A DNA stretch of 64,000 nucleotides from Rhinopithecus roxellana (lineage: Eukaryota > Chordata > Mammalia > Primates > Cercopithecidae): NCBI RefSeq assembly GCF_007565055.1, contig NC_044566.1, forward strand, positions 95,278,797-95,342,796, in the 5' to 3' direction. A program made the translations under genes and the position numbers. Positions 47,150 to 58,681 of the stretch are shown piece by piece. Positions within the stretch are counted from its first letter, which is position 1. Every line of letters starts with the position of its first letter. The notes beneath the pieces are model-generated. The model saw only the letters and a program-made list of their open reading frames with translations, was not told the DNA's origin and did not search any database.

Positions 47150-47601
47150 CAAAGAAGCAAAAAACTATGACCCAGAATGAGGAGAAAAAAGGAATTAATT
47201 GATACCAATCCAGAACTGACATAGATGTTAAATTCAGTAGACAAGGACATTAAAATAGTTCTAACTGTATCCCATATGTTCAAGTAGCTAATGGAGAGAC
47301 TGAATATGTTAAATAGACATGTAAAATACGAAAGGACCTAAATTGAATATCTTGACATAAAAATTACAGTCTCTGAGATGAAACATACACTAGATAGGAT
47401 TAACATCCAATAATGTATTGCCAAAATATGTAGTAGTAATTTTGAAGCTTTAGCAATAGAACCCATTCTAAACAAGATGTAGAGAAAAAAAAAGACTTAA
47501 AAAACAGGGCATCAATGAGCTGTGAGGCAACTTCAGGTGAATGAATGTACATGTAATTGGAGTTCCTGTAGGAAGAATAGGGCTGCATGTGTGTGTGTGG
47601 T

Positions 47602-47618
47602 GGGGGGGGGGGGGGGGG
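47602..47618 (+). repeat. G17 homopolymer after (TG)n
   Basis: A short (TG)n (47589-47601) runs into 17 consecutive G inside the L1M ORF1 region. Such runs are prone to slippage and to G-quadruplex formation. Confidence 0.85.
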
Positions 47619-48346
47619 AAATTTGGAGAAACAATGGCTGAAAAATGTCCAGATTAGGTGAAAACTATAAATCCATAGGTTCAAGATACTCAACAAACCC
47701 TAAGCACAAGAAATATGAAGAAATCTGTACTAAGACATAAAATGCACAAAACAAGTGATAAAGAAAAAATCTTTAAAGTAGCCAGAGGAGAAAAGAAGAC
47801 ATTTTATGTTACAGAAGAACAAAAATAAGAATAGCAGCATGTTTTCTTTGGAAATAAAGCAACAAGGAGATAGTAGAGCACATCATTAAAGTACTAAAAA
47901 CAAAAAACTCTTCCAACCAAGAAAATTAGACTCAGTAAAGATTTTTTTTCATAAATGAAGGAGAAGTAAAGACTTTTTGAGACAAGCAAAAGCTGAAAGA
48001 GTTAGTCAGCTATGCTGAAATAATTTATCAGCTAGACTCCACACTATGAGAAATGTTAATTGAACTTCTTCAAACAGAATAAAAAGGATACTAGGTGGAA
48101 TAGTAGAAACCTAGATCTGCCTAAAGAAATAAATAGCACTGAAAATAATAACTAAATGGCTAAATATATAAAAATGTTCTTATTATTTCAGTGTCTTCAA
48201 AAGATAATGGCTTGTTTAAATTAAAATATTAACATCGTAGTGTGGTGGTTTTAATCTGTGTAGAAGTAAAATGTATGACAAAAATAGCACAAAGTCCAGG
48301 AGGGGAAAAATAGAAGTACACATGGGCCCTGACTTATAGTGATTGG

Positions 48347-48730
48347 TGATATGTTTTGGCTGTGTGTCCCTACCAAATCTCATGTTGAACTGTAGTCCCC
48401 AGTGTTGGAGATGGGGCCTGGTGGGAGGTGGTTGGATCTCAGGAGTGGATTTCTTATGAATGGTTTAGCACCATCCCCTTGATGCTATTCTTGTGATAGT
48501 GAGTTCTCGTGAGATATGATTGTTTAAAAGTGTACAGCACCTCCCACTTCCCCCACTCTTGCTCCTGCTCTGGCTATGTGATGTGTGTTCCCCTTTCACC
48601 TTCTGCCATGATTGTAAGTTTCCCGCGGCTTTCCCAGAAGCTGAGCAGATGACAGCATAATGCTTTTTTTTTAAATAAACTACTGAGTCTCAGGTATTTC
48701 TTTACAGTAGTTCAAGAATGGGCTAATACA
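48347..48730 (+). repeat. MLT1A-type 5' LTR
   Basis: 'tgatatgttttggctgtgtg' to 'ggctaataca', with 'gatagtgagttctcgtgaga', 'tgtttaaaagtgt' and AATAAA (in 'ttaaataaactac'). Aligns with the 3' LTR at 51443-51863, differing by scattered substitutions and a 3' LTR segment 'catcatgcttcctgtacagc' missing here. Confidence 0.88.
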
Positions 48731-49300
48731 AAAAATTGGTACCAAGGAGTAGGGCATTGCTGCAAAGATAACTGAAAATGTGGAAGCAACTTTGGGACTG
48801 GGTAATGAGCAGAGGTCAGAAGAGTGTGGAGGGCTCAGAAGATGACAGGAAGACAAGGGAAAATTTGAAACTTCCTACAGACTGATTGAATGGTTATGAC
48901 CAAAATGCCGTTAGTGATATGGACAGTGAAGTCCAGGCTGATAAGGTCTCAGATAGAAATGAAGAACTTATTGGGAACTGGATTAAAGATCACTCTTGCC
49001 TTACCTTAGCAAAGAACTTGACTGCATTGTGTCCTTGCCTTAGGGATCTGTCGAACTTTGAACTTGAGAGTGATGACTTAGGGTATTTGGGGGAAATAAA
49101 TTTCTAAGCAGTAAAGTTTTCAAGAAATGGCCTGGTTGCTTCTAACAGCCTAGGCTCATATATGTGAGCAAAATTTGACCTAAAGTTGGAACTTATACTT
49201 AAAGGGGAAGCAGAGTGTAAGAGTTTGGAAAATTTGCAGCCTGGTTATGTGGTAGAGAAGAAAAGCCCATTTTTAGGAGAGAAATTAAAGCAGGCTGCAG

Positions 49301-50380
49301 TGTTGTAGGAAGTCAGGGACCCTGAACGGAGGGACTAGCTGGAGCTGTGGCAGAAGAACATAAATTGTGAAGATTTCATGGACATTTATCACTTCCCTAA
49401 TAATACTCTTATAATTTGTTATGCCTGTCTTTACTTCAATCTCTGAACATAAATTGTGAAGACTTCATGGACATTTATCAGTTCCCAAATAATACTCTTA
49501 TAATTTCTTATGCCCGTCTTACGTTAATCTCTTAATCCTGTTATCTTCGTAAGCTGAGGCTGTACGTCACCTCAGGACCACTATTGTACAAATTGATTGT
49601 AAAACATGTGTGTTCAAACAATATGAAATCAGTGCACCTTGAAAATGAACAGAATAACAGCGATTTTAGGGAACAAGGGAAAACAACCATAAAGTCTGAC
49701 TGCTTGCAGGGTCTGTCAAAAAGAGCCATATTTTTCTTCTTGCAGAGAGCATATAAATGGACGTGCAAGTAGAAGAGATATCACTAAATTCTTTTCATAG
49801 CAAGGAATATAATATTAAGACCCTAGGAAAAGAATTGCATTCCTTGGGGGAGGTCTGTAAATGGCCACTCTGGGAATGTCTGTCCTATGTGGTTGAGATA
49901 AGGACTGAGATACGCCCTGGTCTCCTGCAGTACCCTCAGGCTTACTGGGATCGGGAAACCCCAGCCCTGGTGAATTTGAGGTTAGACTGGTTCTCTGCTC
50001 TCAAACCCTGTATTCTGTTAGGATGTTTATCAAGACAATACATGCATTGCTGAACATAGACCCTTATCAGGAGTTTCTGATTTTGCTCTGGTCCTGTTTC
50101 CTCAGAAGCATGTGATCTTTGCTCTGCCTTTTGCCCCTTGAAGCATGTGACCTACTCCCTGTTCGTACACCCCCTCCCCTTTTGAAATCCCTAATAAAAA
50201 CTTGCTAGTTTTGCGGCTCAGGTGGGCATCACAGACCTACAGATATGTGATGTCACCCCCGGCAGCCCAGCTGTAAAATTCCTCTCTTTGTACTTTTTCT
50301 TTTTATTTCTAGACCGACTGACACATAGGGAAAATAGAAAAGAACCTACATTGAAATATTGGGGGCAGATTCCCCTGATA
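49301..50380 (+). mobile_element. Solo MER11-type LTR (HERV-K11 family)
   Basis: 1080 bases beginning 'tgttgtaggaagtcagggac' and ending 'gattcccctgata', matching the wording and length of MER11 LTRs. It carries a TATA-like 'catataaatgg' near 49750, a polyadenylation signal AATAAA at 50193-50198, and 'tatgtgatgtcacccccgg' in the U5-proximal part. The flanking 6 bp CTGCAG (49295-49300) and CTGTAG (50381-50386) is the ERV-K-sized target duplication with one change. No gag, pol or env, so it is a solo LTR left by recombination. A tandem duplication of the 'aacataaattgtgaagact' block (about 49358-49460) is part of the element. Confidence 0.88.
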
Positions 50381-51442
50381 CTGTAGAAATTTGCATAAGT
50401 AAAAAGGAGCCAAATGCTAATAGCCAAGACAATGGGGAGAAGGCCTCAAAGACATTTCAGAGACCTTTGTGGCAGCCTCTCCTAACACAGGCCCTGAGGC
50501 CTAGGAGGACAGAATGTTTTGTGGGCCAGACACAGGACCCCACTGCCATGTGCAGCCTCAGGACACTGCTCCTCACATCCCAGTCACTCCATCTTCAGCC
50601 ATGGCAAGAAGGGGCCCAGGTGCAGCTCAGGACATTGCTTCAGAGGCTGCAAGCTGTAAGCCATGGTGGCTTCCATGTGGTGTTAAGCCTGAGGGTGCGC
50701 AGAATACAAGAGTTGAGGCTTGGGAGCCTCCACCTAGATTTCAGAAGATGTATGGAAAAGCTTGGATGTTTAGGCAGAAGACTGCTGCAGGGATGGAGCC
50801 CCCAGGGAAAACCTCTATTAGGGCAGTGCAGAGGGGAAATGCGGGGTTAGAGCCACCACACTGAGTCCCCACTGGGGCACTGCCTATTGGAGCTGTGAGA
50901 AGAGGGCCACTATCTCCCAGACCCCAGAATGGTAGATTTACTGACAGCTTGCACTGTGTGCCTGGAAAAGCCAAAGACACTCAACACCAGCCTGTGACAG
51001 CAGCCACAGGGGCTGTACCCTGCAGAGTCACAGAGGTGGAGCTTCCCAAGGTCTTGGGAGCCCACTCTTTGCATGAATGTGACCTGGATTTGGGACACGG
51101 AGCCTAAGGAGATTATTTTGGAGCTTTAAGATTTAATGACTGCCCTGCTGGATTTTGGACTTGCATGGGCTCTATAGCTGCTTTCTTTTGGCTGAGTTCT
51201 CCATTTTGGAAAGGGAGTATTTACATGACACCTTTACCCCCATTGTGTCTTGGAAGGAGCTAACTTATTTTTTATTTTACAGGCTCATAGGCAGAAGGGA
51301 TAGTCTTGTTTCAGATGAGACTTTGGACTGTGGACTTTTGAGTTAATGCTGAAATGAGTTAAGACTTTGGAGGACTGTTGAGAAGGATACTTGTGTTTTG
51401 TAATATGAGAAGGACATGAAATTTGGGGGGCCAGGGGCAGAA

Positions 51443-51863
51443 TGGTATGGTTTGGATCTGTCCCCACCAAATCATATGTTGAATTATACTCCCCAATGTT
51501 GGAGGTAGGGCCTGGTGGGAGGTGGTTGGATCATGGGGACAAATTTATCATGAATGGTTTAGCACCATCCACTTGCTGCTGTTCTTGTAATAGTGAGTTC
51601 TCATGAGATATGGTTGTTTAAAATTGTGCAACATCTACCTTCTCACCTTCTCTTGCTTCTGCCCTAGCCATGATGATATGTGTGCTTCCCTTTCACCTTT
51701 TGCCATGATTTTAAGTTTCCTGAGGCCTTCCCAGAAGCTGAGCAGATGCCAACATCATGCTTCCTGTACAGCCTGAAGAACCATGAACCAATTAAACCTC
51801 TTTTCTTTATAAATTACCCAGTCTCAGGTATTTCTTTATAGTAGTGTGAGATGGACTAATACA
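51443..51863 (+). repeat. MLT1A-type 3' LTR
   Basis: 'tggtatggtttggatctgtc' to 'ggactaataca', includes 'catgcttcctgtacagcctg' and 'aattaaacctcttttcttt'. Pairs with 48347-48730. Confidence 0.88.
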
Positions 51864-52205
51864 ATTTGACTTAGATTTTTTTATTTTACCATGGTACAAA
51901 AGTGGTGCACATGAAGTTAAAAACTATACTTGAGTACCCATACAATCCTCCTGTTTTTCACGTTTAGTATAATACTCAATAAATTAAGTGAGATATTCAA
52001 CACTTTATTATAATACAGATTTTGTGTTAGATGATTTTGCCCAACTGTAAGTTAATTTAAGTGTTCTGAGCACGTTTAAGGCAAGGTATGCTAAGCTATA
52101 ATGTTTGATGGGTTGGGTGTAATTAAATGCGTTTGTGACTTCTGATATTTTTAACTTATGATGCGTTTCTTGGGACATGACCCCACTGAAGTTGAGGGGC
52201 ATCTG

Positions 52206-52589
52206 GTTCTCCCACTATTGCTGAATTGGTATAATATTATCTTAACATGGATTATGATAAGTTAAAAATATGTACCATAAACCCTTAAAGCAATGGCTAA
52301 AAAAAAGAGTTATATTCATGACACATGAAAGAGATAAAAATGAATTGAAAAAAATGTAAATAAAGAGGAAAAAGGAAAAAAAGAACAAATAGGTCAAAGA
52401 GAAAATAAATAGCAAGATGGGTGATTTAAATCTAACCATATCATTAATCATATAATATTAAATGAAAATTGTCTAAACACCCAATTAAAATGCAGATTTT
52501 TTAGATTAGATAAAAAAATCCAACTACATCCTGTTTACAAAAAGTGCACTTTAAATATAAAGACAAAGCTATATTTAAAGTAATAGGAT
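52206..52589 (+). other. L1M inter-ORF and ORF2 start
   Basis: L1M resumes: 'ggattatgataagttaaaaa', 'accataaacccttaaagca', 'aatagcaagatgggtgattt', 'actttaaatataaagacaa'. These are conserved words just before and at the start of ORF2. Confidence 0.75.
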
Positions 52590-52875
52590 GGGACTGGACT
52601 CAGTGGCTCATGTCTGTAATCTTAGCACTTTGGGAGACTGAAGTGGGTAGATCGCTTGAACTCAGGAGTTCAATACCAGCCTGGGAAACGTGGTGAAACC
52701 CCGTTTCTACTAAAAAATACATAAATTAGGTGGGCACAGTGGTATGCATCTGTAATCCCAGCTACTTGGGAGCCTGATACATGAGAATTGCTTGAAATCT
52801 GGGAGACAGAGGTTGCAGTAAGCTGAGACCATGCCACTGCATTCCAGCCTGGGTGATAAAGTAAGACCCTGTCTC

Positions 52876-52900
<25 letters not shown>
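52590..52900 (+). mobile_element. AluJ-type SINE
   Basis: Diverged dimer with J-type words ('gagttcaataccagcctgg') and an A tail of about 30. Imperfect target duplication 'aaagtaat(a)gg' before and after. Inserted in L1M ORF2. Confidence 0.9.
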
Positions 52901-52907
<7 letters not shown>

Positions 52908-53805
52908 TGGAATAGGAAAAGATATTGTGCTAACATTAATCAAAAGAAAGCAGAAGTGGCTATAATAGTATTTGCCAAAGTAGATTTCAGAACAAAGAAG
53001 ACAACCAGAAATAGAACAGGTCATTCCATAATGATAAAAGGGTCAATTCATCAAGAGGGCACAAGAAATCATAAGTGTTTATGCACTAAATAGCAGAGAT
53101 TTAAAAAAATAAAGTAAAAGGTGCATGATCTGCAAGAAGAAATCAACAAATCCACAACTAGGTTTTAACACCGTTCTTTAAATAATTGGTTTGAAAAGGA
53201 GACAGAAAATCTTCAAGGATGTAGAAGACTTGAACAACACTGTCAATCAACTTGACCTAATTGACATTAATAGAACACTCTACCCAACAATAGTAGAATA
53301 TACTATGTAGAATATATAGTAGCAGAATATGTAAAAGAAATTACATTTCTTTTTTCACGTCTGTATGGGACAGTGACCACAGTAAACCAATTCTGGAATA
53401 TAAAACAAGTCTTGGTATATTTATAAGAATTAAAGTAATACAAAGCATGTTCTCTCACTAAAACAGAAAAATATCTGGAAAGTTTTCAAAGATTTAAAAA
53501 GTAAATGCTGTACTTTTAAATAATAAATTAGTCAAAGTAGACATTAAAAGGGAAATTAAAAAATATTTTTACCTGAATGAAAATGAAAGCCTAACATGCC
53601 AGTATTTGTGGCATGCTGCTAAAACAGTACTTAGAGGGAAATTTTTAGCAGTCAGTAAAAGAGAAGAAGGAATTCAAATCAATAACCTCAACTTCCACCT
53701 TAAAAAGCTAGGAAAGTAAATGTATATTTAATCCAAAAGAAGCAGAAGAAAGGAAATGATAGGAGTAAGAGTAGAAATAAATGAAACAACTGAAAAAAAT
53801 CACTA

Positions 53806-54265
53806 TGAAGGCTAAAGTAGCTCCACCTTGGATGTTAGTCCTCCATGTTGACTTTTGATTAACTGCAGTTTTGGGAATGCCTCTGAGATTTCTACTTTAC
53901 TTTCAGTTCCTTATGCATGAGCACATAATTTCTGTAAATCTTGCCCTTAGGTGAAAACAAACTGGATGTTATAGCATAAATTACAGGCTATAAGGCACAT
54001 ATTTTTTTCTCCTAGAAAGACTTTAATTGTCCTGCACTTTCCCTCTGGAGCACGTATACCCTTTCCCTATTGTATGTAAGTCCCAGGCCTGGGGAGCCCC
54101 AGCACGGAGTTCTACCTGTCTTGTGGCTGCCCAAGACCACATTTCCGTTTGTTAGTTCCCCAGTAAATAACCTTCTACCAACCAACTGGATTTGTCTGCC
54201 TTGTTCTTTGATTTCTTGGCTCCTGCGTTTGGGAGTCATTTTGCATATACGGACCTTTCACGAGT
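53806..54265 (+). mobile_element. Solo ERV LTR, family not assigned
   Basis: L1M wording stops at 'aaaaaaatcac' (about 53804) and resumes at 'aatcactgaaaccaaaag' (54267). Between them lies a 460-base TG-starting segment with 'cagtaaataaccttctacc' (polyadenylation-like) and a U5-like 'ttctttgatttcttggctcc' end. That is the layout of a gammaretrovirus-like LTR. 'atcact' repeats on both sides as the likely target duplication. I cannot name the family. Confidence 0.6.
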
Positions 54266-54920
54266 CAATCACTGAAACCAAAAGTTAGTTCTCTGGGAAT
54301 ATCAATAATGTTGACAATCCTCTAGCAAGACTGATCAGGAAAGAGAAAATGAGAGAGGTGACATCACCACAGTCTCTACAGGGATTAAAAGGATAAGAAG
54401 AGAATACTGTGAACAACTTTATGGTAATAAATTTGACAACTTGGATGAAATGATCAAATTTCTTTAAGGATACACTTACCAAATCTTACTTAGGATGAAA
54501 TATATAACCTGAATTTCTTTATGTCTATTACATAAATTAAATTTGTATTTAAAAACCTTAAAGCAAAGAAAACTCTCATACCAGATACTTCACTGGTGAA
54601 TTCTGCAATTTAAGGAATGATTAAAATTCTATAAATTTTTTTCCAGAAAATTTAAGAGGATTATGATGCTTTTCAACTGTTTCTTTGTGGCCAGTATTAC
54701 TCTCATATCAAAACCCAGGCAAAGACATTGTAAGGAAAAAAATATAGGTCAATGTCCTGGTGAACATAGATGCAAAAATTCCTGAAAAATGTTTAGCAAA
54801 TAAAATTCAGCAATACACACAAGAGGGTTTGTCCAAGTGGAGTTTATCCCAGGAATGCAAAGTTGGTTTAACACTTGAAATCATCTAGTGTATCTCACCA
54901 TATTAACAGAAAAATTAGTC

Positions 54921-55425
54921 TGTCAAGCAAGTGATATCTGTTGCCTAATGTCAGGAGTAGAAGTCTGAGCACTTCTGCCCACTGCCTCTTGGTATTGGAG
55001 CCACCAAGGAAAATTCAATTCAGTCAAGCACTGGATAGAACAATGCTTTATTCACACAAGAAGAGACAGAGCAAGATCGATTTCAGTAGTTGGTGTCAGT
55101 CTCCATGGCCAGTGGGTCTCTCCTGGCAGCTGGATTGCACACATGCCTTTTGTACTGCAGCAGAAGGACCCTGACCCCTCCCTGCAGCAAACAGATATAA
55201 CAGTGGGATTAGCCAAGTACCATTTGATACACACACTTAAGCAGAACAAAAAGAACACACTGGGTCTGAAATAGGGAAAGATATTTCCGCACAAGGCAAC
55301 AAGCTCAGCACAGGCTGTGAAGACTCTTAATACTTTGGTAAGAAAGTGTTCCAGGCCCAGGGCCCATTCTTACACAGTCAAATAGGGGTCAAAAGACTAC
55401 ACGGAGGAGACTGCCTTTCCCAACA
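54921..55425 (-). mobile_element. Solo LTR of an unassigned ERV family (copy B)
   Basis: On the minus strand it starts TGTTGGGAAAGG (55425) and ends ...CTTGACA (54921), 505 bases, with AATAAA (complement at 55048-55053) and a following 'gcattgttctatccagtgc' R-like stretch. It interrupts L1M between 'caccatattaacagaaaaa' and 'ttggtcatctcagtagg'. It is the better-preserved partner of the LTR at 22062-22520. Confidence 0.75.
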
Positions 55426-55978
55426 AAGACAAACCCTTTGGTCATCTCAGTAGGTGTACAAAAACATTTAACAAAATCTAATACCCATTCCTGATGTGAA
55501 CTTCTAGCAAACTAGAAATAGAAAGGAAATTCCTCAACATGATAAAGGAAATCTAAGAGAAACCAACAGCTAACATTTGTGATAGTGAAAGACTTACTGT
55601 TTGTCCTTAAGGTCAGGAGAAGGTGAATGTCTGCTTTCATCACTTCTATCCAGCATTATACTGGAGGTCTATGACAGTGCAATGAAGCAAGAAAAAGGAA
55701 AGGCACCCAGATAGTGAAACTGTCTTTATTTGCAAATAGCATAATCAGTTAAATAGAAAATCAGATGGAATCTACAAAAAAGCAACTAGAACTAATAAAT
55801 AAGTTTAGGAAAGTTGTATGGTACAAGATCAATACTTAAAAATTAGTTCTATTTCTGTAAACTAGGAATGAGAAATCCAAAACTGAACTATAAAACAAAT
55901 TAGCACCTAAATGTTAACTACTTAGGGATAAATCTGACAAAAGATATTTAATGCCTGTACATTGAAAACTGTAACATG

Positions 55979-56283
55979 GGCCGGGCGCGGTGGCTCAAGC
56001 CTGTAATCCCAGCACTTTGGGAGGCCGAGGCGGGCGGATCACGAGGTCAGGAGATCGAGACCATCCTGGTTAACACTGTGAAACCCCGTCTCTACTAAAA
56101 AATACAAAAAACTAGCCGGGTGAGGTGGCAGGCGCCTGTAGTCCCAGCTACTCGGGAGGCTGAGGCAGGAGAATGGCGTGAACCCGGGAGGCGGAACTTG
56201 CAGTGAGCTGAGATCTGGCCACTGCACTCCAGCCCGGGCGACAGAGTGAGACTCCGTCTCAAAAAAAAAAAGAAAAAAAAAAA
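55979..56283 (+). mobile_element. Young AluY-type SINE, AluYRa-like
   Basis: Near-consensus dimer with Old World monkey diagnostic words. Exact target-site duplication 'gaaaactgtaacatg' (55964-55978, 56284-56298). The youngest of the seven insertions in the L1M. Confidence 0.95.
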
Positions 56284-56692
56284 GAAAACTGTAACATGTT
56301 CTGAGAAAAATCAAAGAAGACCCAAATAAATATGTTTATAGGTCAGAAGAATCAATGTTGCTGTGATGTCAGTTCTTAAATTGATCTCTAGATTCAACAC
56401 AATCCCAAACAAATCACAGCATTAATTTTTGTGGACATATACAACCAGATTCTAAAATGTTTACAAGTGCAAGGGGCCCCAAATAGGCAGAATGACTTTA
56501 ACACAAAGCAAAGATGGGAGGTTAACACTACCTGATTCAAGAGTTATAAAATTATAATAAGACAGTGTAGTATTAGTGCAAAGATAGACATATTAAATAA
56601 ATAGAATAGGAAGTCCAGAAATAGATCCATGCATACGTGGACAATTGTCTGCAACAATAGTGCAAAGGTGATTCAGAGGAGAAAAGGTACCT

Positions 56693-56787
56693 TTGCTTGA
56701 GCCTGGGAGGTACAGGCTGCAGTAAGCCATGATCATGCCACTACACTCCAGCCTGGGTGACAAAGTGAGACCTCACCTCAAAAAAAT
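56693..56787 (+). repeat. Alu 3' fragment
   Basis: 'cttgagcctgggaggtacag' to 'gacctcacctcaaaaaaa', the last roughly 95 bases of an Alu. It lies exactly where the L1M ends. Confidence 0.85.
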
Positions 56788-56814
56788 TAAATAAATCAAT
56801 ACAATTTCTTTCTA

Positions 56815-57165
56815 TACTCCTCCAGTCCACTGTTCACTCCCGCAAAATCTAAATGCCTGAGTCTCCCTGGGCTCTCAGCATTATCTCCTCAATTCAGGGA
56901 GTCCATGGACTTCTCCACCTGGGTCACCCTTTGCTAGAGCCTGGTAACTTGGGAGGAAGTAAGCTAGGAGACCACAGGGCTCATTTCATTGACTGCCCGA
57001 CTCCCAGGGATCACCTTCCTTCATTGCCTGATGTCCAGTGTCTTCAAAGCTACTGTTTTACGTATTTTGTTGCTTTGTTTTCCTTGTTTTTGTTTACGTG
57101 AGAGGATGACTTTGTTTTCTATTTATTACTCCGCTATGGGCAGAAGTGAAAGTCTTATTTTTGCT
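56815..57165 (-). repeat. L1M 5'UTR fragment
   Basis: Complement of an old L1 5' leader: 'gcctgatgtccagtgtcttc', 'ctgttttacgtattttgttg', 'tattactccgctatgggcag', 'agaagtgaaagtc'. Opposite in strand to the adjoining L1M, so either a separate element or an inverted piece. Confidence 0.55.
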
Positions 57166-58229
57166 TCTTAAAAGATGAGTGAGCAATGTTCTTGCTTCCT
57201 GTAGTCTCTGAAAAAGTATACATATTATTGGAATTCAAACCTGGAGGATTTGTGGGAATTCACATTGGAAAACTTCAGAACTGACACCTTTTTTTCAGGA
57301 AGAGATCATTTGACAAAAAATTTTAATTTATTCTAAGGATACAGATCTGTGAGGACAAGATTTCTGTTATGATATCAAGTTTGGTAATTTAAATTTTCTT
57401 AAGAAGAAGTACTCATTTTACTCATAGTTTCAAATTTATTTACAGAGCTATAGACAGAGTTAAGACTCTTAAGTCTTTATTCTGTATTTGTGGTACTCTT
57501 CTGTTTTCAATTACTATTTTTTCTTTCTTCTTTCTCCTTGAAAAAAAGGCTAAATACAGCTTCATTTTTTCTTAAGAAAATAATAGCTCATGTGTACTTA
57601 TCAATTATATGAGATCTCTTTTTTAATGTAGTAATTTATGTTTTTCTTTTCCTTTTTTCTACTTTCCCTTGGCTTACTTTGTTACTTTTTTTAACTTCTT
57701 GAGTCAACTCCTTAATTAATCCATTTATATTTTTCTTGTTTCATAGGGATGTATTTCAGATATCCATATGTGCATAGTATAAGCAAATGCTGAGACAAAT
57801 AATTTGCTCAGAGAAATTCTGATTTATCAAATGAGGCATTCAAATTTGGCATCATTAAATGCCATTAAGATCTGTTCCTCCAAGGTTTCCAGGATGAAAG
57901 AATCTGTAGTTAAACAAAGCAAACTTGCAATGTATATATCTAAATTGATAGTATATGTAAAGTGACATCTATTTGTTGCTGTAAAATTTAAGAAAAGTTA
58001 TGACGTTATTTCCTTGTATATAGGAGACCTTTAGTAGACTTACTTTAAAAAAACAAAATGACTGATGTGCATGGCTAGCCCGTAGGCATTGGGGAAAGTG
58101 TTTGACAGGGCCTGTTATTTTACATAGCTTGGCAGACCAGGGAGCTGGGAAAGAGACTAGTAATTTGTATAAATAATTCAGGGATCTCCTGGGTGATAAG
58201 AAACTGAGACCCCTAAAACCTTCTTTCTG
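57166..58229. other. Single-copy AT-rich DNA, nothing recognised
   Basis: About 1.06 kb without repeat consensus, RNA gene or credible frame. Confidence 0.5.
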
Positions 58230-58681
58230 TGTATTAGTTTGCTAGGGCTACTATAACAGAGTACTACAAACTAAGTGTCTTAAACAAAAGAAACTTATTG
58301 TCTTATCGTTCTGGAGGCTAGAAGTCCAATATCAAGGTGTTGGCAGGGCCATCCTACCTCTGAAGGTGCTATGGCAGAATCTGTTCCATGCCTCACCTAG
58401 TTTTGCTGGTTTGCTGGCAATCTTTGGCATTCCTTGGCTTACAGGAGGGTTATCCTGATCTCTTTATCTTTACATGGTGTTCTTTGTGCATGTGCCCACA
58501 TGTTGCCCTTTTATGAGGATACCAGTCATATTGGATTAGGGGCCCACCTACTATAGTATGACCTCATCTTAACTAATTATATCTGCAATGACCCTATTTC
58601 CTAATAAGGCTACATTCCGAGGTACCAGAGGTTGGGATGTCAACATACAAATATTAGGGGAACACAAGTCAACTCATAATA
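58230..58681 (-). mobile_element. Solo MLT1-class MaLR LTR
   Basis: Complement order: 'gtattagtttgctagggcta', 'taacagagtactacaaacta', 'ttctggaggctagaagtcca', 'ttatgaggataccagtcata', 'cctaataaggctacattcc', ending near 'actcataata'. About 450 bases, heavily diverged. Confidence 0.75.

Larger units (their letters stand above)
48347..51863 (+). mobile_element. Complete MaLR provirus (MLT1A-type) with nested MER11 LTR
   Basis: 5' LTR 48347-48730, internal region 48731-51442, 3' LTR 51443-51863. The internal start 'aaattggtaccaaggagtag' is the MaLR post-LTR leader, and a G-rich polypurine-type tract ('tttggggggccaggggcag') precedes the 3' LTR. Flanks 'attgg'/'atttg' (48342-48346, 51864-51868) are the decayed 5-bp target duplication. 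MaLR internal DNA codes for no envelope and here has no open frame. A non-autonomous relative of ERV-L. Confidence 0.88.
48321..52205 (+). mobile_element. Tigger/MER-type DNA transposon, split by a MaLR provirus
   Basis: The left end (48321-48346, 'gccctgacttatagtgatt') and the right portion (51864-52205: 'tttaccatggtacaaaagtg', 'gagtacccatacaatcctcc', 'cactttattataatacaga', 'agttgaggggcatctg') join into a short non-coding element. The right end reads back as the left end (complement 'cagatgcccctcaac'), as expected for terminal inverted repeats. It sits in the L1M inter-ORF region. Family name is tentative. Confidence 0.7.
47150..56692 (+). mobile_element. Very old L1M, near complete, broken by seven later insertions
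   Basis: L1M words appear in correct order across 9.5 kb: ORF1 region 47150-48060 ('gacattaaaatagttctaac', 'catcaatgagctgtgaggc', 'gactttttgagacaagcaa'), the inter-ORF region to 48320, then after insertions ORF2 from about 52330 ('aatgataaaagggtcaattc', 'gaacaactttatggtaataa', 'gtttatcccaggaatgcaa', 'cttagggataaatctgaca') to 56692. About 4.3 kb is L1M itself. The rest is nested DNA transposon, MaLR provirus, MER11 LTR, two other LTRs and two Alus. Both frames are fully decayed: the catalytic FADD has become FANS (55729-55740). Confidence 0.85.

Noticed and set aside
49886..50427. MER11 LTR as possible part of an ERV provirus with genes
   Set aside because: MaLR internal DNA continues directly on both sides with a 6-bp duplication, so there is no gag, pol or env. 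It is a solo LTR.
50359..50864. 163- and 116-codon plus-strand frames
   Set aside because: Both lie in non-coding MaLR internal DNA and overlap in different phases. MaLR internal regions encode no protein of this kind.
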